This document shows positions 38,613-50,844 of a DNA stretch of 64,000 nucleotides, in pieces. Position 1 is the stretch's first letter; every line of letters starts with the position of its first letter. A model generated the notes under the pieces. The model made no database searches, was not told the origin of the DNA, and was given only the letters and a program-made list of their open reading frames with translations. The stretch comes from Jacaranda mimosifolia (Eukaryota; Streptophyta; Magnoliopsida; Lamiales; Bignoniaceae). A program made the translations under genes and the position numbers. The stretch spans positions 22,177,001 through 22,241,000 of the forward strand of contig CM032128.1 of NCBI GenBank assembly GCA_018894105.1, read 5' to 3'.

Positions 38613-39834
38613 ACAAGAAAATATGTTCATTACATTCAAGGAAAGAATTTGTTTTATTGTAATTTAACTTACAATGTTCAAATGATTTTAGTTTATGTTT
38701 GTACTTTAAAAAAATTTATCACTAATAGTAGTCTGCGAATAGGTGCGTATGTGCAGTGCACACAAATTTTTGGTGTCTACAATATGCTTCCTTCAACAAT
38801 TCTCAATCAATATAATGTCTTTTCATATATTTTTTTCTCATTTTATTTCCTTTCAATTCATTAAAATAATTTATTAATAGTTTATTTGTAAATACTAGAA
38901 CTAATATGCCAACTATGCCCAACTAAGCAACCTTCTAATAGTGCTAACCTTATAGTGATGGTGCTCAAACTATTATTAGCCCTCTTAAAGTCAAATTACG
39001 ATTTTAAAATTATTCAAACATATGGCCAATGCATAATAAAGAGTTAATATTAGAAAACTCAACCAATAGACACAACATTATATGCAAAATTCAAGAAATC
39101 AATACCATAAATAAATAATCCATTATATCATGTTTTAGAGAATGGAGAAAGGCCTAACATAGTTAGAAAGAAAAATTGCAACTAGCTTCCATCTTTATTA
39201 AGAGATGATCAAGAAAAATACGGGCGGAGATCACCTAATGCTCGATTTCTTAATCTACAACTTCACGATGCAAATTCATCTCCTCAACTTATTTATCTCG
39301 CATTCACACTCTTGAATGTTTCTTTTTCTTAATTTTCTGAATTATTTCCTTACTTCAAGAATTTTCCCTCCTTCATAGATGATCTAAATATTTATTTTTT
39401 TAGTCCAAGAGTTGCTTTGGCTTAAACTTGAATTTTGCTCCTCAGTATGGTAATCCCGAGAAGATTAGTATGGCAATGGACATATTGCCTTCCTCTAACT
39501 AGTGGAAGAAGTCATGTGCTGTGCATTGGGTTGTGGCTTTGCAATTCCCTTGCTCTAGTGCCTAACACTTTATTTTGATTGCAAGCACTATTTTTTCTGC
39601 ATCATAACACTGAATATTTGCTATTTTTTGCTCTTTCTCATTTCAAACCTCCAATGCTCATTATTGATATCTTAGTTATTACCTAAAAATGCTAAACAAA
39701 ACTAGAGCACAAAATAACTAAAGTGTTATCTTAAGACATTCATAAAAAACATTGAAAATAACAAGCTTTTACTTTATGTCTTAAAGAATAGCTATATATT
39801 AGGCTCAATTAGAAGTAGAACAATTATATCAAAA

Positions 39835-41380
39835 TAGAGTTATTATATATTCAAAAACGAAGGAACCTTAGATCAATCCCAACAACATCAATCCCTAATA
39901 AGTCTCCTCAACCCAAATACTCCAAATCGATTCCACCCCATGTGAGTTAGATGATTTTGACAAGTTGGAGGGCAACGATAATGAGGCCGACAATGAAAAA
40001 TCAATAGTTTGTTTCTTACCAAAATCCTATTCACATCATATGCAAACTTGACCTTATTTTTCAATGCATAAAAGCAATCATCAAGACATTACTGCACATA
40101 TTCACATTTACTAGTGTTCCAGCAATTCTACACATATTTGGCAAAAGCAATTGTAACATGATACTTAAAATAAATAGGTGTTTCATGATCCCTATCAATA
40201 TCAATATAGAAAAACATTAGAAAGCTCTGCTTGCTAGAAAAAATCTAGTGTAACATAACCTTTAGTTTGAACATTGCATGCTTATATCGTTAAACTTGTA
40301 AAAAACTTCATTATTATACTGTCCATCTCATCCAAATTTTCAATCCTAAAAATCTTAAACTAAAAAAACCCCAAACCTAGATTTCATTACATAAAACTAA
40401 GAGGAAGTGCTAATAGCTTGATGATATGATTTATAACACTTCATTTTGGTTTTATTACACTTATGAGAAAGAAGTGCTAATAGCTGATGCCATCATGGCT
40501 GTGTCAACACTTCATTTTGGTTTTATTACACTTATGGGAAACATCATAATTAGCTCTAATAGACAACCTACATTTTTGTACAATGCACATACAACTTTGT
40601 ATAGCTTTGGTTAGTGGGTTGGCATTTGATTTGTCGCCAGCCACAATTTTTGTTATTGTGCATATCTTGTCAAATTAGTCACAATCTTAGAGATACGAGT
40701 GATTTGGCCTTTGCTTGAGATGTAAGGGAAGGTTGTTCTTCCCACTTAATTTTTCTAATAGCTTGATGAGACTCTTCTACGTCTGTGTATAATTTCCATC
40801 TTCTTTGGGACTTCTTCAGTACGAAGTTAAAAGCTCAACCTATTCAAGTGCAATGTTTGTACTATCTAAATCTTAAACTTGAATAATTTTGGCATGATGT
40901 TGCAGGCATGCTATATTTTTGACCCTCAAGGAAGTGCTATTATCTTGCTAAAACTCTTCCGCGTCCTCTCTGTACTATGTGTATAATTTCTATCTTCACT
41001 AGGCTTTCCTTTTCTGAAGTATAATTTGATTAGCTCAAGCACAATCTCTAACCCATCTTAGATGGAAATTAGATGTTCTATATCTTTGACCATTTATTTG
41101 CAAGACTTTTGTTCTTAATTGCTAAATTAGTTGGAAAATGGATAACCCTTGAACTCCATAATTTATTGTCCTCTCCAGTGCCAAATTTCCACATTCTAAT
41201 GTTTATTGAACAAAGATTATTATGCTTGCCTTGTTCATCATATCCTTTATATATTATCTTGTCCCCTACATCATCATTGTAACCTCTAGAAACATTAATG
41301 TTACTTGCAATTAGCTTTTAATAGAGCTTTAGGAAGATGGAACATTTTCAATAAGGCCTGTGCTTGGCTATGCAATCCAA
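39835..41380 (-). pseudogene. SUVH2/9-like pseudogene, array unit 3
   Basis: The landmark order is the same as in the other units, with SRA and pre-SET remnants on the minus strand. It has an extra ~330 bp (about 40420-40740) that includes a direct duplication of a phrase around ACACTTCATTTTGGTTTTAT. That duplication splits the SRA between the two ~190 bp sub-repeats. Stops are frequent. It is assigned by alignment to its better-preserved neighbours. Confidence 0.68.
40425..40545. repeat. Local direct duplication inside array unit 3
   Basis: AACACTTCATTTTGGTTTTA followed by TTACACTTATG occurs twice, about 70 bp apart. It is absent from the other seven units, so it arose after the array formed. 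Confidence 0.8.
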
Positions 41381-41937
41381 ACAAAAAAAAAAGTGCTTCG
41401 TTATATTTTAGGAAAGAGTTTATTTTATTATTATTTAAATTATAAAATTCTCATAAGATTTAAGTTTATATTTTTAGTTTGAAAAATTTATCACTAATAT
41501 TGATTTGTAAATAACTGCGCATATGCATTACACGTGCATTTTTTAGTGACTATAGTGCTCTCCCTTATATAATTATCAATCAATAAAATGTTACTTTTTT
41601 GTTTCACTTTATTTACTTTAACTCATTAAAATAATTCGATATATAATAATTCATTTTTAATTACTAAAGCTAATCTACCAAATCTGCCCGATTGAGCAGC
41701 CTTCTGATAATGTTACACCCTCAATCACACACCTCTTGGTGGTGGTGTTCAAGGACCTTGAGTAATTTTTTATTCAAACAATTATCACCCTCTCAAAGTC
41801 AAACTATGATAACAACACCTTCCAAACATGAGGCCTACATGTGGGAAAGCATTAATCTCAAGAAACTTAATAAAATTCTATATGAAATTCAAGAAAAAAC
41901 ATCATATTAAAATATCCATTACATTATTTTCTACAGA

Positions 41938-44620
41938 TTGGTTGTAAGAGCCTAGGAATATAGTTATACATCTATTTCTCTTAATAACCTAATATTTATC
42001 CTAAATTCATGGTTACTTTTATTTTTATCTTGTCATGATACCATTCACAAAAAGATACTTGATTTTAGAATTTTTGAGTGAATCTGCCATCTTTATACAA
42101 AAGATTCTTGAATGTAAACTATTTGAGGAGCTAAGGGAGAATACTAAAATTTGTTTAGGACCTTGAAATAATTAATCGAGATTCTGCCCTTTTATTTTAT
42201 TTTGACACATATAATTGTTAATACCGTGATTTTCATCATGAATCGGATTTACCGTCCGTCATGGACATGGAAAGAGTACTGATTTTTAAAAAGAGCGTAT
42301 TTTTGGCCTACCTTAATTGATCACTTGACTACCAAAAAAGCCATTGCTGCTTCAAGGGCTGGAAGAGCGGAGTAAGCTCTCACGACGGCCTTGCTTTCGT
42401 TCGGTTCCTTGTTGACTAAGCTACTGAAAGCATATTAGATTGTACTTTATTTGAAGGAGTCAAATGCAAATACCAAAAAGTAAATTACTTAAATTGGATA
42501 GCTGGCAACTTGAGGTAAAGCCACATGTTTTGACCAAACCTAATAAACCTTACCCTTTAAAAGGTTTTTCTCACTTTCACTATTAGCAAAATTTGGATAT
42601 TTTAGGAGGAAAAAAAAATAAAAGGGAGAGAAATAGAGAAGAGAAAATAAAAGAAAACTTATAACTAGGTAGGCTAGAATAGGAGAAAAAGGGAATTTAG
42701 CTCTTGCTCCCAAAAGGTCGCATTCCTTACCATTTAAAGTTGTTTATTTTGAAACATATGTGTATGTTATAACATATATGTTAAGGTTATGATTTAAATT
42801 ATGCATGGTTTTGTGTGCTTAATTTGGTAAAGACCAATTAAAGTTGGACATAAATTTAAGTTAGTTTGGCAATTCATTGGAAGGACTTATGAAGTTTAAA
42901 CTTGCATAGGTCTTATTTTTCAGAAATTTATGGCTATCAATGTGTAAGTAGGTCCAAAAAAGTAGAGGAATTTAATTCAAGCCTAGATGGTTAAGAATTA
43001 AATTAAGAAAAATCACATTTCTGTAGTTAAATTTTGACTTTGGGAGTAGTATCAAGTTAGAAGTGTTATGGATGTATATGTTAATCCTAAAATCACCACA
43101 TCAGGGAGGTTAGTGTAATTTGTGAATTAGTAAATGATAAGTAGAAAGTAGCTATAGAGGAAAAATTGAAAATGTACTTGACTAGAATACTTTAGCTGGT
43201 TGGAAATGAGAATTGGAGTTATATTTGTAAATTGGAACAAAAAATATCCTATTATTGAGTATATTTCATGTTTATAGAAATATAAATTATATGGAAAAAA
43301 TAGAGAAATATAATAAAATAGATTCAAGAAATTAAAGCGTAGAATGGGAGGAAAATAAAAGAATTAACAGAGGACATAAATAAAGTTGAAGAAATGCTAT
43401 TTGGCTAAAGTTTGGATATATATATATATATAATATTTTAGGGTTAACTATATCTTGTCCTCAGTATATAAATTTCACTAATTAAGGTACATTAATTAAA
43501 CTCTACATTAAATTTTAGTATTTATGTTGAACAAGCAACTTGCATAATGGTTTTTCTTACCTCAAAACACCGCACTTGGGGAAGCAAGGTGAGTGCTGTA
43601 ACCTAAAGGACATAAGATGATTATTTCCATCAAGATGAGTATGATATGGTCATTATAGAAGTGAGAAAAGAGAATAAGGAAGAAAAACATTTATATCGTT
43701 ATACTATGCAGGTCATTAAATCACTTCGCATGCAACATGGTACATCACATATAATTGAAAGATGCATCGACATGAATATGCTAGTCTCATCCCATAGAGG
43801 TGTAGTATTTTATCTCACTGTGAAGGCTTATTTTGATATTATGGCATCAGTATGGACATATTTCTCATGGAGGTGTAGTACTTTTATCTCACCTTGAATG
43901 CTTGACTTTGTTATCACGTTTAAATTGTATGGTGTATGGCACAAACTACTCGGGCGGCATAGGGCTTTTCAAGTAGGATTTGTGCCTCGTGGCCTATTTC
44001 CCATAAACGCATGACTAGAGCTGCCATGGTGAGAAGGGCTCGTAGGATTGGCATGATTTAGAGCATGTCTACTGATGAGAAGGTCCACCTTGTCTAAAGC
44101 AATTAGGTTGATCGTGGCCGATGAGATAAGAGTGATGGCATCAACAATCTTTAACTATATCCTATCACAGTAAATGATTTATTAGTTATTGTACTTGACA
44201 TTGCATGCATAGTATAATCTAATAAGTCAATTAATATTCAAGTTGAAGAACACACAAACACAAATATGAGCCTTACTAAGTTGTATTTGCAACTTATGTC
44301 TTTTATCTATTTCAATCTCTTTAGGAACGAAGGGCAAGGACATTGGCACAATGTAGGAACTAAATATGTAAATATTAGAAGTAGATCTTATGCTGGCTCT
44401 GAATATACAGAAGATGGTAGTCCACCCCATGTTTATATTTTGTATGGACCGACTATGTTATCTTGCCAATGTTCAAATAGGAGTGGTTAGAAAGTGTTCA
44501 TATTTCAAGATAAACATCAAGCTTTGGTTTTAAATTGTACTGGTATGTGGTTGTGGGAAATAAAAAAATTAATTTGGTTAAAGCTAAAGATACATCAGGC
44601 TTATACATTGGGATCATGAT
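41938..44620. mobile_element. Unclassified ~2.7 kb insertion in array unit 3
   Basis: Homology to other units stops after TTTTCTACAGA (about 41938) and resumes at GGGAAAATGCATAAAG (about 44621). The inserted DNA contains no recognised domain. A purine-rich stretch is near 42610-42660, and an imperfect ~70 bp duplication (around ATAGAGGTGTAGTA / ATGGAGGTGTAGTA) lies near 43795-43880. Terminal repeats and target duplications were not resolved, although ATTG occurs at both edges. Confidence 0.6.
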
Positions 44621-44828
44621 ATTGGGAAAATGCATAAAGTATTCATAAAAAAAGCGCAACTAGTTTCCATATTTTTCAAGATAAAAAAACCCATTCGGGA
44701 GGAAGTGCACCCGATGTTGGATTTCTCAATCTACAGTTTTTGGACGAGAATCTATTTTGTCAACTTATTCTTCTCTCTTTCTCTCTGCAGAATTGTTCTT
44801 TTTCATCTTTTTTTGAATTATTTTCTCT

Positions 44829-44847
44829 CCCCCCCTCTCTCTCTCTC

Positions 44848-44878
<31 letters not shown>

Positions 44879-44880
44879 TC
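44829..44880. repeat. Low-complexity C/CT/TA tract
   Basis: A run of C, then (CT)n, then (TA)n. It corresponds to the CT-rich tract present in every array unit, here expanded. Another expanded version is at 47340-47362 (C15 then CT repeats). Confidence 0.9.
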
Positions 44881-45419
44881 CTCCTTTATAAATGGTTTGA
44901 AGAGTTCCTTTTATAGTCCAACAATAGCTCGACATAAACTTGAAGTTCGCTTAGTATGGTGTTAACCAAAAGGACTTCACTTAGCATGGTGTTCCCAAAA
45001 GGATCAGTATTACGACGACCACTACACTATGCTCTAATTAATGAAAGCCACATGTCATGTGCTAGTATTGTGGCTTTACAATCTTTTGGTGCTAGAGCAA
45101 AACACTTTATAGTAATAGTAAGTGTTGGTTTTTTCTATGCCATGACACTGAATTTTCTATTTTAGCACTTTTACTATGTTTTTACTCCACCTTATTCCAA
45201 ATCTTTAATGCTCTTAATTGATATCTTGATTATTTTCTAAAAATGCTAAACAAGATTGATGCACAAATTACCAAGATAAATCGATTAAAATTAATTATTT
45301 TTAGATAGAACGACTGAAAATCATTATTTTTAGATAGTTGAAAAAACATAGAAAACACGATAAGTAAAAGTCTTAAGGAATAACTATATATTAGGCATGA
45401 TTAGAAGTATACAATTCTA

Positions 45420-46652
45420 TGAACATAGAGTTATTACATAGTAACAAATAAATGAACCAACTTAGATCAAGTCCAACAACCTCAACCTCCAGCGAGTCTC
45501 CCTCGACCTAAATACTTCAAAATGATTCCTAACCTCATTTTGTCTTGCACTATTTTAGCAAGTTAGAGGGCAACAACAATGGGGCGAGCACCAAAAAATC
45601 AAAGCTTTCCTTCTCACCAAAATCCTGTGCACATCATATGCGACCTAGACCATGCTTTTCATTGCACAAAAGCAATCATCTAGACATCCCCCAACATAAT
45701 CACAGTCATTAGTCTTCCTAAAATTGTACATATGTAGAGTGAAAACAGTTGTAATATGGCATTCATAATAAACTATGCAATTCATTATGTCCATTAATAT
45801 CAATGTAGATAAACACTAGAACACACTCCTTTTTATTGGAAAAATCAACTGCAACATAACCTCTAACTTCAACATCGCATGGTCATGCCTTTAAACTGTA
45901 GTAAACTTCATTATTGTACTGCCATCTCTCCCAGATTTTTTTACTTTTTAACTAAAAATCCCAAACCCGATTTCCCCACATGAAACCAAGAGGAAGTGCT
46001 ACCAATTTCCTGAAACTTTTTCAATTCCTTTCTTTACTTCTGTGCATAATTTCCATATTCTCCAGGACTTTTCCTAGTCTAAAGTAAAAACTTGATCTAC
46101 TCACATACAATCTTTATACCATGTAAGACTGATTTCGATATTATATGACAATTGTGTAATATCTTTAACCCTCAAGGAAGTGATACTATCTTGCTTAAAC
46201 TCTTTTACCTCTTTCCACTCATGTGCATTATTCTCATTTTCTTTAGGCTTTTCCATTCTAAAATAAAAACTTTACCAACTAAAATCCAATCCCTAAACTA
46301 TCTATATTGGATATTTCATGGTTTTGACATGATATGACAAGATTCTATATCTTCAACCCTTTATTTCTAAGAGCTTTCACTTAATTGCTGCATAACTTTG
46401 AAAATGGGAACATTTACATAAACTTCATAATTCTTGGTCTCTTCCCGTGCTAAATTTCCAAATTTCAATTTTTAGAGCATGGCGTGCTTATCATGCTTGT
46501 CTTGTTCACCATGCTCCATATATACTATCACGTCACCTACATCCTCGTCAACCTCTAGAAATATTAATATTGGTTTCAACTGGATCCACATTAGAGCTAT
46601 GGCTAGATGGAGCATAATGAATTGAGGTTTACACCTACCCATTCAATCTAGA
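45420..46652 (-). pseudogene. SUVH2/9-like pseudogene, array unit 4 (best SRA core)
   Basis: The minus strand reads DEDVGDVIVYMEHGEQDKH near 46485-46560. This aligns with the SRA core of SUVH2/9 (DEDAGDVIVYTGHGGQDK..) and is followed by a stop where the family has QKLEGGNLAMERS. Near 45960-45995 it reads SSWFHVGKSGLGF. The pre-SET near 45580-45740 is present but damaged. Two sub-repeat copies are near 45990 and 46170. Without insertions, the unit gives a clear picture of domain order on the minus strand. Confidence 0.8.
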
Positions 46653-47339
46653 AATGAGAAAATGTGCTGCATTATATTTTAAGAAAGAGTTTCTTTTACA
46701 ATAGTTTAACTTATAAATTTCAAAAGATTTAGTTTACATTTGTAGTTTGAAAATTTTATCATTAATAGTAGTTTGTAAAAAATGCATGTGCATTTTTCAG
46801 TGACTACAATATGTTCCTTTCTATAGTTTTCAATCAACAACATGTCTCTTCATACTTTTCAATTTCAGTTTATTCATCAATTCATTTGAATAATTTAAAT
46901 ACTATTCATCTGTAAATACTAAAACTAATATACCAAATATGAAAAATTGATCAACATTCTAATAGTCCTAGACGCTTAATCACACAACTCTTAGTGGTTG
47001 GTGTTCAAGGATTTTGAGTAATTTTTGTCTTGGTCCATTATTATCTTAAAGTCAAAGTACGATTACAATATCATTCAAAATGTGGCCGGCATGTAAGCAT
47101 TAATCTTAGAAAACTCAAGCAAAAGACACAACTTTATATGTAAAATTCAAGAAATAAAAAATATAGTTAAATCATCTATCACATTATGTAGAGATGAGAA
47201 AAGGCCTAACACAGTCATGAACGCAAAATTGCAACTAGTTTCTATCTTTATTAAGATCCGATCAAGAGAAACTAGAAGAAAAACACAAGAAAGAACAACA
47301 CTTGATGCTAGTCTCAATTTCCAACTTCAGGATGTGAAT

Positions 47340-47362
47340 CCCCCCCCCCCCCCCTCTCTCTG
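47340..47362. repeat. Poly-C (15) plus CT microsatellite in array unit 4
   Basis: Fifteen consecutive C followed by CT repeats, at the position of the unit CT-rich tract. Confidence 0.95.
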
Positions 47363-47580
47363 ATTTTTGAATCTTTTTATTTTTTAGAAACTTTCCTCTT
47401 TCATAAATGATATAAAAAGGTCTTTTTGTAGTCCAAGAATAGCTCCAAGATAAACTTAAATTTTATTTCTCAGCATGCTAGCCTTGAGAGGATTAGTATT
47501 TTTAATGAGCACAATGGAATACTCCAATTAATGGAAATCACAAGCTGTGCACTGGCATTATGGCTTTACAATTTTCTAGT

Positions 47581-50462
47581 TGAAAGATTGAGTCCCCAAC
47601 TAGCAAGATTGAGAGGTTTAGTGTCCTCTTAAGAAGAATTGCCTGACTTTTGGGGTTAGCTTCGATCATGAGGAGAGAAGATCGAGGAGAGAAGAGCGGA
47701 CCATTGAAAGTATCAATTCCTATCCACCAAAAGTAGTGAGTTTGATTTCAAATCCAACAATTTTTTGAAAGCTAGTAAAGGATTCAATTATAAAAACTTC
47801 AAAAGCATAATGAACTAGTGCTTACATGATAACTAGGATCAAATCATGCTAGAGATTTAGATTAGGATAGAGTGTTACCTTGAAATTGCAAAATCCAAGG
47901 AGAATGAGGTGAACTCTTCACCGTTCCAGAAATTACCAGAAAATGTGCAGTAGGAGAGGAGCAATTTTTGCCTCTGTCAAATCACCTCCAAAAATCACGA
48001 AAAAATTATTGGAGCTGCTCAAGACCTTGAGGAACAAAATTTAGACCGAAAAGCATTTTGGATGTCCTTGTAGAAAATTGCCAAATCGGACTCTGTGCAG
48101 TGGATCTCCAAAACCGTAGCAAACAAAGTAGTTTGCCTCTATTGATATGATCTACACACCAAATAGATCTTCCAAAATCTCTGGATTAAGGCTAGAGATT
48201 AGCTATGGTGGAGGCTGAATTTTGGTAGGGAAGAAGAAGAAAAAGCAAAGTTTTCAACAATGAATGCAATGCTTGCAAGGATTTTGGAGGGAATGGTGGA
48301 GAATCTAATTCTTCACACCTTTTGACATAATGACCATCATTCTCTCTCTATATCTATATATAGAGGCTGGAAAGTGTGATGCCAATGTAGCATCACACCT
48401 AGGGGTGTAAATGATATGAGACTATTCGCGAATGGTTTGGGCTCGGCTCGATGAAAGCTCAAATATGGCTCGAACTTAAACGAGCCGAGCCCAAGCTCGC
48501 CAGTCAAACAAGCCGAGCCAAGCTCAATAGTATTTGGCTCGACAGGCTCACGGGCCTAAACGAGCTTTTTATTATATATATATTTTATATACTACTAATA
48601 ATAATAATAAAATAGTAATAATAATAATAATAATAATAAAATAAAAAATAAAAAAAAATTTGTTTCAAGCCTAAACGGGCTCGAGCTCATCCGGGCTTAT
48701 ACGAATCGAGCCTTATCGAGTTAGAGCAAACTCATCCAAGTTTATACGAATTGAGCCTTATCGAGCCTTGACAAGCCGAGCTTGAGCCCGAGCATATTCT
48801 GATGAGCCGAGCTCGAGCTCATGAATCAGTAAACGAGCTGAGCACGAGCCTAGCAGGCTCGGACTCGGCTCGGACTCGGCTCGGCTCATTTACACCCCTA
48901 ATCACACCTCCCATGAGGAGAAGGGGCGGCCAACTTGCATTTGCCAAGGTGGCAAATGCAAATTTAAATCTAATTTGAATTTTACTTGCATTTTAATTAC
49001 ATTTGAATCTAATTTCAAGTTAATTAAAATGCTAATTCAAATGAACATTTCATTTGAATTTTCCATCCAAATGTATTCTTTTGATTAATTAAATTAAACA
49101 CTTTAATTTAATTAATTAACCTTTGACTTAACTCTTAAGTCAAATAAATAAGCTCAACTCTTAAGCTTGAATTTTGTTAACTTAACTCTTAAAGTTAACT
49201 TGACCAATTGATGGTCATATTGGCACCAAATAATTAACTCCTTAATTATTTGTCTAATTTAACTCCTTAAATTAATTGATTAATTTAATACTTAAATTAA
49301 TCAAACTAAAATTGGCCTTCAAAATTGGAACCTCAAAATCGGTCTACTGGGAAACTTTTTTCTAACACTTAGAAAATCTTTTCTTCATTAATGAGAAAGC
49401 TAATTGGCTTTTGTGTGTGACCCAATAGGTTATACCATTCATTGGACATGTGCTCATAACTCATTGTGACTTTTGAATATCAAATATTCATTTTAGTTTA
49501 AAACACTTTTAAACTAATTGACTCAATTCAATTAATCTCATTAATTGAAGAGTACCCAATCTCCATAGTCGATGTCCAACCTCAAGCCCATGGAACCCAA
49601 CTAATTAGCCAAAATGAACATTCTAGAGAATCATTATAGCTATACGCTTACCATGAAAATACAATCCTTCCATCTTCTATCTCCTGAAAAAGGCATAGGG
49701 CAAGATATTTGTCGGCTCCCTAATAGCCTCGATACTATGTTTCTATTCTCAATGTTTGATTTCTTTATGTGACCTCATCTTTGGAAATCTCCTTTTCCAA
49801 ATTGTCACACCACCTTGCGCAAGGATTTCTTGGAATCAATCATTATAGAATATATAGGAGATGCATTCGCCCTTCATAAAAGCGAGGAGTCAGATTCCAT
49901 CTTGGATCTCACAAACCTCCATGCCAAGTAGCTCATACTCAACCTCAACCTAAAAGACCCGCTAAGTGGTCAAGGAAGAGTCAAAGCATGAGGACCAGAC
50001 ACAAGGTTACCATGGATCCTCAAGTCAGGGGACTAATAATATGCACTAGTATAAGCTTGAGAACTTGCCACTACGGCTATCTAGTGGATTCTCCGGTGGG
50101 TCTTCAGTGCCTTGTTCTCTAACAAGCACTCACTAAAATGCACCCATGTCTCATACGGTTGTTCATGGAACGGAGCAAAATCCAACTCTTGCATTTATGC
50201 ATTGTTAGTGCAAGTTTATCCAGATCTTAGATGCCCTATCTTATAAGATCCTACGACTTGAAAGATTTAAGATCACGACCGTGTGAGACTTATTCCATGG
50301 TCATCGAAAGTGATCTAGGGGCTTCATCCAAATGCAAGTGAAGTAATAAAGAGCATAAGATGAAGATGACCATATAAAGAATATCATTCAATAAAGATTG
50401 TTTTACAAGGAAATAGTTTTTACAAGGCCAATCTAATTGGCTTGTCGGGCACTATTCCAACA
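47581..50462 (-). mobile_element. Long LTR, member 2, with nested hAT MITE (inside array unit 4)
   Basis: On the minus strand it begins TGTTGGAATAGTGCC at 50462 and ends ..ATCTTTCA at 47581. That is 2882 bp, or about 2373 bp without the nested MITE and its target duplication. Blocks shared with member 3 include the region around 49560-50450 (minus), for example GCATCTCCTATATATTCTAT. An 83-bp stub between 50463 and 50545 belongs neither to the array unit nor to the LTR. No internal coding region is present. A TATA-like CTCTATATATAGATATAG lies near 48345-48365 (minus). Confidence 0.72.
48400..48900. mobile_element. hAT-type MITE (501 bp)
   Basis: The termini TAGGGGTGTAAATGA and TCATTTACACCCCTA are perfect inverted repeats over 11 or more bases. 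An exact 8-bp duplication, atcacacc, flanks them (48392-48399, 48901-48908). The interior is rich in GAGCCGAGC/GCTCGGCTC motifs and has an AT-rich centre (ATA/AAT trinucleotides at 48590-48650). There is no coding capacity. It inserted just upstream of the TATA-like box of the surrounding LTR. Confidence 0.93.
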
Positions 50463-50844
50463 TTTTTTGACCTATAAATCTTCTATTACGCAACTCAACC
50501 CTTCTCCTCAAACTCTTTCACTTGTTGGATACATAAAATGACCTATTCTAGTGCCTAACACTTACTGATTGTAAGTGATGTTTTTTCTTGCACCACAAAA
50601 TAGAATGTTCTACTTTAACACTTTTTCTACCTTTTTTGCTCCTTCTTGTTCAACCTTGAATACTCATTATTTTCACCTTGGTTATTACATAGAAATGCTA
50701 ATCAAAGTTAAAAAGCAGACTACCAAGTTAGAACAACTAAAAACTATTATCTTTAGACAATCACAAAAACATTGAAAACACAAAGATTTTACTTTAAGTA
50801 TGAAAAATAGCTATATTAGGCTCAACCAAAAGTAGAAGAATTCT

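Noticed and set aside
47574..50551. TTCTAG at both edges of LTR member 2 as a target duplication
   Set aside because: Other array units have a similar CTTCTGGTGCTAG wording at this site, so the match can be ancestral sequence rather than a duplication.
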